From: DATKKG01 sp964475215
Lineage (GTDB): Archaea; Thermoproteota; Nitrososphaeria; Conexivisphaerales; DTJL01
Reading direction: 5' to 3'
Length of the DNA: 26,493 bases
Assembly (NCBI GenBank): GCA_964475215.1
Contig: CAYYVT010000151.1
Coordinates: 1 to 26,493, forward strand
Under the pieces are notes generated by a model, which was not told the DNA's origin, did not search any database, and saw only the letters and a list, made by a program, of their open reading frames with translations. Each line of letters opens with the position of its first letter. The first letter of the stretch is position 1. The position numbers were made by a program, and so were the translations under genes. Below are positions 1 through 6,339 of this stretch, piece by piece.

Positions 1-1
1 G

Positions 2-61
2 GTTGTTACCCAGAAGGAACAACCCCTGCTCGTTTATCATAAGACCGCTGAGACCGCCTAG
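2..61 (+). CDS. 3' end of a ClpX-like ATPase gene (partial)
   Basis: The first reading frame of the window is open from its edge to a TAG at 59-61 and encodes 19 residues containing PLLVY, then HK, ending in TAETA. ClpX proteins characteristically end with a 'PLLIY-x-K' strand and a short Ala/Glu-rich tail; E. coli ClpX has SKPLLIYGK near its end. The stop lies 33 bases before a start codon that opens a Lon-like N-terminus, and clpX followed by lon is a common bacterial gene order. The two fragments support each other. Only a short tail is visible, so the call rests on this motif plus context. If right, this DNA is bacterial and foreign to the archaeal remainder of the window. Confidence 0.5.
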   Translation, partial: VVTQKEQPLLVYHKTAETA

Positions 62-94
62 TTCGCCAGGCGGCAGGAGGCCGGGTTTACGGAA

Positions 95-919
95 ATGCTC
101 TTCCGCAACGACAAGAAAGACAACCGCGATAATGCGAACGAAATCGTTCCGCTTTTGCCCCTGCGTGAGTTGATCGTCTTTCCGCACGAGGTGTATCCCA
201 TCTTCGTCAGGTACTCGAAATACAAGCCCCGTCCGGTCCATCTCGCCGTCAACGACGCGTCCGATGTGATGGGCCTCGTCCACGACCACTGCGTCGACTT
301 TGTCCCCTACGTCCACGGGCTCGACGGCAGGCCGAACGTCTTCCTCGTAGACCTCGACCTGGGCGAAGGGATTGCGTCGGCGCCGTTCGCCCTGGAGTTC
401 GCAAGAGACGCCGCCTCCCTCGTAGGCGACATCCTCAGCGAGGCAGGGTGCCACCCGCTGATCAAGTTCAGCGGGAGTCGCGGCTTCCAGGTCCTCTGCC
501 GGATGTCGTCAAGTGGGGAAGCGATGGGATTCGAGCGGCTTCGTGAGGCCGTCCGTGCCGTCCAAGGCGAGCTGGAGGCGAGGATCACGGAGGGCGCCAT
601 CGGGAGAAGGCTGGCATCTCAAGGCCTCGACGAGCCCTACACCACCTCCGAAGTCGCAGACAGGGGAGCTAGGGCACGCAGGCTCCTAGTCGACTGGAGC
701 TCGATGAAGCCGGAGGGCGATTACCGCGCCCCCTTTTCCCTTCATCACAGGACAGGCCTTGTGTCCGTCCCTATCTCCGAGGCGGACCTCGCTTCGTTCA
801 CCCTAGAGAAGGCCGACCCTCTTGCGATGATCGAGAATCCCACAGGTCTGCAGCTCCCGGAAACCGTCCCTAAGACGAAATGGGACGCCCTTTCGGTACT
901 TCTTCGCGGCCGCAACTGA
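95..919 (+). CDS. Chimeric ORF: Lon N-terminus joined to an archaeo-eukaryotic primase domain
   Basis: This 274-residue ORF has two parts that do not belong together. Residues 1-38 include VPLLPLRELIVFPH, the hallmark start of the bacterial Lon protease N-domain. From about residue 39 the sequence is an archaeo-eukaryotic primase (AEP) catalytic domain of the PriS/LigD-Pol type: KPRPVHL at 44-50, the metal-binding DLD at 86-88, SGSRGFQ (motif II) at 126-132, an Asp at 200 (VDW), and an R-x-P-x-SLH-x-x-TGL block at 211-222 resembling the primase small-subunit signature. Motif II usually carries His where this has Gln132. The AEP part would polymerise nucleotides, in priming or NHEJ repair. At about 235 residues it is short and has probably lost its own N-terminus at the join. 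Start ATG95 follows GGAGG at 76-80 and belongs to the Lon part. I see no Ku or ligase in the window. Confidence 0.7.
   Translation: MLFRNDKKDNRDNANEIVPLLPLRELIVFPHEVYPIFVRYSKYKPRPVHLAVNDASDVMGLVHDHCVDFVPYVHGLDGRPNVFLVDLDLGEGIASAPFALEFARDAASLVGDILSEAGCHPLIKFSGSRGFQVLCRMSSSGEAMGFERLREAVRAVQGELEARITEGAIGRRLASQGLDEPYTTSEVADRGARARRLLVDWSSMKPEGDYRAPFSLHHRTGLVSVPISEADLASFTLEKADPLAMIENPTGLQLPETVPKTKWDALSVLLRGRN
206..212. other. Probable chimeric junction (bacterial clpX-lon to archaeal AEP)
   Basis: Lon-like similarity stops at the PIFV tetrapeptide (codons up to 208). The next residues, RYSKYKPRP, no longer fit the usual Lon continuation (FVGREKS) but fit the approach to an AEP catalytic core. Upstream of the point both the ClpX-like tail and the Lon-like start are bacterial in character; downstream everything is archaeal, including a TATA box at 947. 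The exact base cannot be fixed by eye. Confidence 0.55.
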
Positions 920-946
920 TTGTTTCGTCTTGCCTCGTCGAAGAAA

Positions 947-957
947 GGTATAAGAGG
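947..957 (+). promoter_or_regulatory. TATA box for the peptide transporter operon
   Basis: GGTATAAGAGG is preceded by an A-rich BRE-like stretch (AAGAAA). A transcript starting about 25 bases on would begin near 977 and give a leader of about 16 bases containing a GGAAGG ribosome binding site at 981-986, just before ATG993. Confidence 0.65.
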
Positions 958-992
958 CTCGTGGAGGAAAAACGCGCCAAGGAAGGCAGAAT

Positions 993-1967
993 ATGGCGGG
1001 CCTAGTGAGCTATGTCATTCGCCGCCTGCTCTTTATGATACCCATCATGCTCGGGGTCACAGCCCTCGTGTTCTTTGTCACGGCCGCCGCTGGGAACCCC
1101 ATTGCCATCATCAGGGCCGGCCTTCTGCATCCGAACAACGCCACGATTCAGTACTTGATTAACTACTATCATCTGAACCAGCCCGTCGAGCTTCGATACG
1201 TGTACTATGTCTGGAACCTCATGCACCTCAACCTCGGCGTGTCGTTGCAGACCCACGTCCCAGTTGCGCAGTCCATCGGGAGGTGGACCTGGACGACTTT
1301 CTACCTTCAGATGTCCGCCCTCGCCTTGGCCCTCGGAATTGGGATTCCAATCGGGGTCTACTCTGCGAAGCATCAGTACTCGAAGGCGGATTACTCCATA
1401 ACGACCGCGGCAATATTCGGATTCTCCATGCCCACCTTCTGGTTGGGAATAATGCTGATCCTCTTGTTCTCGGCCTACCTTAAGGTCCTGCCCTATGGAG
1501 GGGCGTCCGGAGGGGCTCTGGGCCTGTGGTGGGGAGGACCCATCCAGGACGCCATCGCCCATCTGATCCTCCCCATGATCACGCTTGCTTACGTCGAGAT
1601 GGCGACATTTGTAAGGTTGATTCGTGGAAACATGCTTGAGGTCATGAGGCAGGATTACGTTCTGGCCGCACAGGCAAGCGGCCTCAGCGACTTCAAGGTT
1701 ACCTACAAGCATGCCCTGAAGAACGCCATCACGCCCATCATCACCTTGGTAGGGCTGTCGATAGCATCATCCCTCGGCGGGGCACCTGCCTTGGAGACAG
1801 TCTTCAGCTGGCCGGGCCTGGGCTACTACTTCACGCAGGCTGCCCTTTCACTTGACATCACCGTAGTGGAAGGCCTCACTGTTGTCATTACGGTGATGGT
1901 GCTTGCGGCGAACGTCCTGCTCGACCTGCTTTATGGGGTAGTCGACCCAAGGGTGAGGGTAACTTAG
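993..1967 (+). CDS. Dipeptide/oligopeptide ABC transporter permease (DppB/OppB type)
   Basis: This 324-residue inner permease subunit forms half of the membrane channel for peptide import. The first transmembrane helix lies at 9-30, followed by the family's extracytoplasmic loop (LNQPVELRYV at 61-70) and five more hydrophobic helices. The coupling EAA loop, DYVLAAQASGLSDFKVTYKH, is at 221-240, followed by the typical A-L-K-N-A-x-TP. The C-terminus ends in the family pattern VDPRVR. Length is normal for DppB. Start ATG993 has a GGAAGG site 6 bases upstream and its own TATA box at 947. It abuts the second permease gene with no gap (TAG at 1965-1967, ATG at 1968), so the four transporter genes are one operon. 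Peptide is the likely substrate; nickel and some sugars use the same family. Confidence 0.93.
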   Translation: MAGLVSYVIRRLLFMIPIMLGVTALVFFVTAAAGNPIAIIRAGLLHPNNATIQYLINYYHLNQPVELRYVYYVWNLMHLNLGVSLQTHVPVAQSIGRWTWTTFYLQMSALALALGIGIPIGVYSAKHQYSKADYSITTAAIFGFSMPTFWLGIMLILLFSAYLKVLPYGGASGGALGLWWGGPIQDAIAHLILPMITLAYVEMATFVRLIRGNMLEVMRQDYVLAAQASGLSDFKVTYKHALKNAITPIITLVGLSIASSLGGAPALETVFSWPGLGYYFTQAALSLDITVVEGLTVVITVMVLAANVLLDLLYGVVDPRVRVT

Positions 1968-2909
1968 ATGAGCGGAACAAGTGGTGAGGCGGGCTCCCAG
2001 ACTGCGGAAGTGAAGGCACCTGCGAAAGTGAAACCGCGGCGCAGCGCCACCCAGGCAGCGGTTACTTGGAGGCGCTTTAGGCGCAACAAGTCGGCCCTGA
2101 TAGGCCTCACGATCGTCAGCGCGTTCCTTTTGCTTGGAGTATTCGGCCCCTTCTTTGCCGCGTATCCCCCCCGGAGCACGGCTTCGCTCTTCCTCGGTCA
2201 AGCGCACGAGCCGCCCAGCTGGGCTCACCCATTTGGCACGGAGCCTACTGGCGTGGACGTCTTCAGCGACAGTATCTGGGCCACTAGGAACGACCTTTAC
2301 GTCGGCATTGTGGCGACGCTCATAGCGACGGCTCTGGGCGTTGCCATCGGAGCTGTCGCAGGGTATGCCCGCCCTTCTATCAGCACCGCCGTCCTAGGCG
2401 TCATCCAGGTGTTCTTTGTAATCCCGGTCCTCCTCCTGATCCTCCTCTTCGCGCGTCTCTTCCTCCTCGAGGTGGTGGCAGGTTGGGGGCTGACGTTAAT
2501 CGTGCTCATATTGGGGCTGTTCGGTTGGTCGGGCATCGCCTTTGTGGTCAGGGGAGAAATATTCAGGGTCAAGGAACTGGAGTTCGTCCAAGCGGAGAAG
2601 GCGTTGGGCGCGAGTAATTTCAGGATCCTCTTCCGGCACATAGTCCCTAACATCCTGACCCCCATCATCGTCTTGGCTACTTTGGGCGTTGCCGGGAATA
2701 TCATCACAGAGGTCGTCATCTCCTTCTTGGGCTTCGGGGACCCCAACACCGCTACGTGGGGGCTCCTGATAGATGACGGCTTTCGCTACGTCAACACATA
2801 CTGGTGGGTCTCGTTCTTTCCGGGCCTCATGTGCGTGATCTTGGTCCTGGGCTTCAACCTGCTGGGAGACGGCCTCTCCGATGCACTTAATCCTAGATTG
2901 AGGGAGTGA
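1968..2909 (+). CDS. Dipeptide/oligopeptide ABC transporter permease (DppC/OppC type)
   Basis: This 313-residue protein is the second permease subunit and pairs with the product of the preceding gene. After a polar N-terminal tail of about 40 residues comes the OppC-N helix (42-64). It is followed by HPFGTEPTGVDVFS at 87-100, the family's HPFGTD-x-x-GxDxxS signature, and then five helices. The EAA coupling loop, EFVQAEKALGASNFRILFRH, is at 205-224, and the C-terminus carries GDGLSDALNPRLRE, as is usual for DppC. The start is ATG immediately after the upstream stop. Six bases separate its stop from the TTG start of the ATPase gene, consistent with translational coupling in one transcript. Confidence 0.93.
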   Translation: MSGTSGEAGSQTAEVKAPAKVKPRRSATQAAVTWRRFRRNKSALIGLTIVSAFLLLGVFGPFFAAYPPRSTASLFLGQAHEPPSWAHPFGTEPTGVDVFSDSIWATRNDLYVGIVATLIATALGVAIGAVAGYARPSISTAVLGVIQVFFVIPVLLLILLFARLFLLEVVAGWGLTLIVLILGLFGWSGIAFVVRGEIFRVKELEFVQAEKALGASNFRILFRHIVPNILTPIIVLATLGVAGNIITEVVISFLGFGDPNTATWGLLIDDGFRYVNTYWWVSFFPGLMCVILVLGFNLLGDGLSDALNPRLRE

Positions 2910-2915
2910 TAGCCG

Positions 2916-3896
2916 TTGGACACACTCCTGGACATCGACCAGCTGAGGACATATTTCTTCACGGAGGCGGGCGTGGTCAAGGCGGTCGATGGAGTTTCTC
3001 TGAAGGTCGCCCGTGGAGAGACGCACGGCCTAGTGGGCGAGTCGGGCTCCGGGAAGAGCGTCACAGCCCTCTCGACGCTCCGAATCGTCCCAAAGCCCGG
3101 CAAGATCGTCGGGGGCTCGATCATATTTGACGGGAAGGACATCATAGCCCTAAAGGACAAGGAGATAAGATCGATGAGAGGAAAGAGCATCGCCATAGTG
3201 TTTCAGGATCCGATGTCAAGCCTCAATCCTCTTTTCACGATCGAAAATCAGATCTGCGAAATCATCAGGCTCCACAAGGGGGTGTCGAAGGCAGAGGCTC
3301 GCGACAGCGCGCGCCACCTTCTTGAGATGGTGGGCATCCCCGAAGCGGAGAGGCGCCTGAAGTCCTACCCGCACGAACTGAGCGGGGGCATGAAACAGAG
3401 GATCGCCATAGCCAGGGCCCTTTCCTGCGAGCCACAGCTCCTCTTCGCGGACGAGCCGACGACGAACCTCGACGTGACGATACAGGCCCAAGTCTTGGAC
3501 CTGATGAAGAGCTTGAAGAAGGAGCTGAACATGACGATGGTCATGATTACCCACGATATGGGCATCATCGCAGAGATGACGGAAAGGGTCACGGTCCTCT
3601 ACGCCGGTCAGGTCTACGAAGCGTGCGACACCCTCACACTCTTCGCCAAGCCAAAGCATCCCTACACCGAGGCCCTTCTCAAGGCTGTTCCGAGGCTCGA
3701 CAGAAAGAAGGAGCTGACGTCGGTCCCGGGGAACATCCCCAACCTTATCGAGCCGCCCCCTGGATGCAGGTTTCACCCAAGATGCCCTTATGCCGTCCAA
3801 GTGTGCCGGGAAAAGGTGCCGGTCCTCGAAGAAGCTGGCCCGGGACATTTGGTGGCTTGTCACAGATGGCGGGAACTGGGATTGTCGGGAGCGTGA
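2916..3896 (+). CDS. Peptide ABC transporter ATP-binding protein (DppD/OppD type)
   Basis: This 326-residue ATPase drives peptide import from the cytoplasmic face. Visible motifs are Walker A GESGSGKS at 41-48, Q-loop Q97, signature LSGGMKQR at 155-162, Walker B LLFADEP at 175-181, and the H-loop His213. The C-terminal oligo_HPY region contains four conserved cysteines (C284, C290, C297, C315) in the C-x-x-HPRCP-x-C pattern. Homologous cysteines bind a [4Fe-4S] cluster in some Opp/Dpp ATPases, so a cluster is possible here. The start is TTG2916 (MDTLLDIDQL), the only sensible start before the first beta strand. The stop overlaps the GTG start of the next gene (GTGA), indicating tight coupling. 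Confidence 0.94.
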   Translation: MDTLLDIDQLRTYFFTEAGVVKAVDGVSLKVARGETHGLVGESGSGKSVTALSTLRIVPKPGKIVGGSIIFDGKDIIALKDKEIRSMRGKSIAIVFQDPMSSLNPLFTIENQICEIIRLHKGVSKAEARDSARHLLEMVGIPEAERRLKSYPHELSGGMKQRIAIARALSCEPQLLFADEPTTNLDVTIQAQVLDLMKSLKKELNMTMVMITHDMGIIAEMTERVTVLYAGQVYEACDTLTLFAKPKHPYTEALLKAVPRLDRKKELTSVPGNIPNLIEPPPGCRFHPRCPYAVQVCREKVPVLEEAGPGHLVACHRWRELGLSGA

Positions 3897-4900
3897 TTGA
3901 AACGTCCACACAGGCTCTACTGCAGGTGAACGACCTGGTGAAGTACTTCCCGGTCTATTCCAGGGGAGTTTTCTCGAAGACCAAGGTGGGAGACGTCCAC
4001 GCTGTGGATCACGTCAGCTTCGAGGTCGGGTTGGGCGAGACCCTCGCGCTTGTCGGCGAAAGCGGCTGCGGCAAGACCACAACCGCGAAGGTAGTACTTG
4101 ACCTCGAGCATCCGACTTCTGGATCGGCTCTATTCAACGGGGTCGATGTCTTCAAGACGTTCGGCAAAGGCGATGCCGAGACAAGGCTTTCCCTTCGCAG
4201 AGGGATGCAGCTCGTCTTTCAGAACCCATATCTTTCGTTAGACCCTCGGATGACGGTATACGACATCTTGGCCGAGCCGTTGGAGATTCACCGCTCTGTT
4301 CCGAAGGCGCAGTGGAAGGAAAGGGTCTATGAGCTCCTGGGCATGGTCGGCCTGGAGGAGTACCACGCCGAGCGTTATCCCCATGAATTCAGCGGCGGCC
4401 AGAGGCAGAGGCTTAGCATCGCGAGAGCCTTGGCAGTGGACCCGAAGCTCATGATAGCCGACGAGCCGGTCTCTTCGCTCGACGTCTCCATCAGGGCTCA
4501 GATCCTGAACCTCATGATAGAATTGCAGAAGAGGAAGCAGATATCTTACCTCTACATCTCACACGACCTAAGCTCAGTACGGCAGATAAGCCATCGCGTC
4601 GCCGTGATGTATCTGGGGGAGATAGTCGAAGAGGGCCCCACGGGGGACCTGTTCACAAGGCCCCTTCACCCCTACTCCATTGCCCTCCTCTCCGCCGTCC
4701 CCATCCCAGATCCTACGACGAAGGCAAACAGGATCATCCTCCCGGGAGAGGTGCCGAGCCCCATCAATCCGCCCCCCGCGTGCAGGTTTCACCCCAGGTG
4801 CCCATATGCAAAGGAAATCTGCAAGACCGAGAAACCGCCCTTCATCGAGGCCAAGAAGGACCACTTCGTGGCCTGCCACTTTTGGAAGGACTTCGCGTAG
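3893..4900 (+). CDS. Peptide ABC transporter ATP-binding protein (DppF/OppF type)
   Basis: This 335-residue ATPase is the heterodimeric partner of the preceding one. Motifs are YFPVYSRG near 18-25 (typical of OppF/DppF), Walker A GESGCGKT at 55-62, Q110, signature FSGGQRQR at 166-173, Walker B LMIADEP at 186-192, and His224. The four C-terminal cysteines (C297, C303, C310, C328) match its partner. The frame is open back to 3623, but that extension lies inside the previous gene and is its shadow. I chose GTG3893, which overlaps the upstream stop (GTGA) and has GGGAG just before it; ATG3866 in the same frame is an alternative. It ends the operon. The likely binding-protein gene is at 6340, two genes further on. 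Confidence 0.93.
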   Translation: MIETSTQALLQVNDLVKYFPVYSRGVFSKTKVGDVHAVDHVSFEVGLGETLALVGESGCGKTTTAKVVLDLEHPTSGSALFNGVDVFKTFGKGDAETRLSLRRGMQLVFQNPYLSLDPRMTVYDILAEPLEIHRSVPKAQWKERVYELLGMVGLEEYHAERYPHEFSGGQRQRLSIARALAVDPKLMIADEPVSSLDVSIRAQILNLMIELQKRKQISYLYISHDLSSVRQISHRVAVMYLGEIVEEGPTGDLFTRPLHPYSIALLSAVPIPDPTTKANRIILPGEVPSPINPPPACRFHPRCPYAKEICKTEKPPFIEAKKDHFVACHFWKDFA

Positions 4901-4924
4901 GGACAGGACCGAAACGGTCATGAT

Positions 4925-5272
4925 CTAGAGCAGGCGGAGCCTCTGGGCTGCCACCATGGCCTGACCGTAGGTATACGGCACGAGGGACTGGTAGAGCATG
5001 TACACGTTCTTCTCATAGGTGGTCTCCCCCCAGTGTCGCGTCGCAAATACGAGACCCTTCTTGCTCAGGCTCTGGAGAGCTCCCCTGACCATCGATTCGA
5101 CGGAGGAGCTCGGGTTTATGGGAGAAAGACGTGAGTCGAGCTCAGTTCGATGCTTCTGGTAGAACTCCTTCATCGTGAATGGCGCCGCCAGCATCGAGTC
5201 ATCCCGGCGCAGGACCTCCCATACGGCCTCCCTAACTAGGGTGATCCTGGCATACTTCCCAACTGCCGCCAT
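4925..5272 (-). CDS. Small winged-helix-like protein of unknown function
   Basis: This 115-residue basic protein lacks signal peptide and membrane segments. Predicted helices in the N-terminal half, followed by VESMVRGALQSLSKKGLVFA (58-77), have the look of a winged-helix recognition helix leading into a wing (L-x-x-L-x-x-KGLV). That suggests DNA binding, but I recognise no family. It runs convergently against the transporter operon, with 24 bases between the stops. Start ATG5272 is supported by a TATA-like GATTTAAGA on the minus strand (5299-5307), which places the transcript start within a few bases of the ATG, i.e. near-leaderless. It could be a local regulator of the adjacent peptide uptake or nuclease genes; that is only context. 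Confidence 0.7.
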   Translation of the reverse strand: MAAVGKYARITLVREAVWEVLRRDDSMLAAPFTMKEFYQKHRTELDSRLSPINPSSSVESMVRGALQSLSKKGLVFATRHWGETTYEKNVYMLYQSLVPYTYGQAMVAAQRLRLL

Positions 5273-5298
5273 TCGTCTTTATTATCTCGTCCGTGGTT

Positions 5299-5307
5299 CT
5301 TAAATCT
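5299..5307 (-). promoter_or_regulatory. TATA box for the 115-residue minus-strand gene
   Basis: Minus-strand GATTTAAGA is centred about 31 bases before ATG5272 and would give a transcript with a leader of a few bases. It sits in an unusually AT-rich intergenic stretch (5273-5460, 188 bases) that also separates the divergent nuclease gene. Confidence 0.5.
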
Positions 5308-5460
5308 ATACATAAGTATTCGGGGAGGCCTTCGGTGAATATACAATATTGAAGTTTCTGGAAGATATTATGCAATAGACATCAAAAAGTGTAGTGCTAT
5401 CGATCTCATCACTAGTCAGCGGAAAGTCGAGGCGTCTAGCCTCAAATAGCCTTACCGGCC

Positions 5461-6162
5461 ATGATGGACAGACGAGCCTTGGCGTCAACCTGTCGGCCCA
5501 TGGACTTCCTCTCTCACCTCAAGATAGGGAGGAACGAAGTTAGCGACATCTGCGAGTCATCCATCATGGGCGAAGAGACGGTCATGAGCTTGGCAAGGGA
5601 GCTCCATGCAGCCAACCTTATAGGACTTGATGATGGGGCCCTCACGATTGGGGCTGGCGGAAGGGTGAGGATCGGCTGTTACTTCCTTGGAAAGGGGGCC
5701 TCCTTGGAGGAATTGGGCCGAGTGCTCGACTGGAGGGAGTTCGAGGATCTGGTTTCGAAGTCCCTGGAGGCCCAGCGATTCACGACTTGGAAGAACTTCC
5801 GCATGCGGAAGCCTACCAGAGAGATAGACGTGGTGGGGCTATATTCCGGCTTTGCCATAGCGTTCGACTGCAAGCACTGGCAAAGGGTGAGTTCATACTC
5901 TCTTTCTCTGGCCGCTGACAAACAGGTCCAGCGTGTTCGTCAGCTCGTCGCGTCAGAGGCCATCCCTGGAATCGAAGAGGCACTTCCCGCGCTGGTGGTG
6001 TTGGGGCCCCTTCACCGTGCCTCGGTCCATGGGGTTCCGGTGGTCCATTCGGATGGCCTTATGGACTTCATAGCAGGGGCGAGGGGCAGCACGAGAGATT
6101 TCGTCTCCATTACGGCATCGAAGAGAGGGGCCGGATCCTCTCACGGACAGAGGAGGCTTTGA
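5461..6162 (+). CDS. Mrr-like PD-(D/E)xK nuclease with N-terminal winged helix
   Basis: This 233-residue soluble protein has an N-terminal region (about 14-75) with the pattern of a winged helix. A restriction-endonuclease-like fold follows: WREFEDLV at 91-98 supplies the helix-1 Glu, EIDVVG at 121-126 the metal-binding Asp123, and AFDCKHW at 134-140 the D-x-K (Asp136, Lys138). A later Q-V-Q-R-V-R helix fits the conserved Gln position of Mrr-type enzymes. It should cleave DNA with Mg2+, perhaps as an orphan type IV-like enzyme or a repair nuclease; no methylase or partner lies nearby. The start is uncertain: ATG5461 opens the frame, but ATG5500 (MDFLSHLKIG) would begin exactly at the winged helix. 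Its own promoter probably lies in the AT-rich gap upstream. Confidence 0.75.
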   Translation: MMDRRALASTCRPMDFLSHLKIGRNEVSDICESSIMGEETVMSLARELHAANLIGLDDGALTIGAGGRVRIGCYFLGKGASLEELGRVLDWREFEDLVSKSLEAQRFTTWKNFRMRKPTREIDVVGLYSGFAIAFDCKHWQRVSSYSLSLAADKQVQRVRQLVASEAIPGIEEALPALVVLGPLHRASVHGVPVVHSDGLMDFIAGARGSTRDFVSITASKRGAGSSHGQRRL

Positions 6163-6260
6163 CAGGTCCGCCAGGCGAGACGACGTAAACCATGCATTAG
6201 TGCGGCAGGAGTTGCGATATTGGTCGATATGTTCAGAAAAATCTGGCGTTTTGGGAGATA

Positions 6261-6272
6261 CGTTACGCAACG
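6261..6272. promoter_or_regulatory. Imperfect palindrome upstream of the binding-protein promoter
   Basis: CGTTACGCAACG matches its own reverse complement at 10 of 12 positions and lies about 27 bases upstream of the TATA box at 6299. This is a plausible site for an activator or repressor controlling the binding-protein gene. Nothing else is visible in the 6163-6339 gap apart from a direct repeat of CGATAT near 6214-6230. Confidence 0.3.
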
Positions 6273-6298
6273 CGTCCAAATCTGTGTGGTTCTCGCAA

Positions 6299-6309
6299 AG
6301 TATAAATAG
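6299..6309 (+). promoter_or_regulatory. Strong TATA box for the binding-protein gene
   Basis: AGTATAAATAG is a near-consensus archaeal TATA element with an A-containing BRE just upstream. Transcription would start near 6330, giving a leader of about 10 bases before ATG6340. High expression would fit a surface solute-binding protein. Confidence 0.7.
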
Positions 6310-6339
6310 CTTCACAAATGTGTTTTTGCTACGACGACC

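Noticed and set aside
95..919. A genuine Lon-primase fusion protein
   Set aside because: Only the first 38 residues of Lon are present, immediately preceded by a ClpX-like tail, which is better explained by a chimeric join at the contig edge.
1002..1712. 236-residue ORF on the minus strand
   Set aside because: It lies entirely inside the DppB gene, which has clear family motifs; composition is low-quality and no domain is recognisable.
3623..3892. 90-residue N-terminal extension of the second ATPase
   Set aside because: It overlaps the well-supported C-terminus of the first ATPase in another frame; GTG3893 with a GTGA overlap is the natural start.
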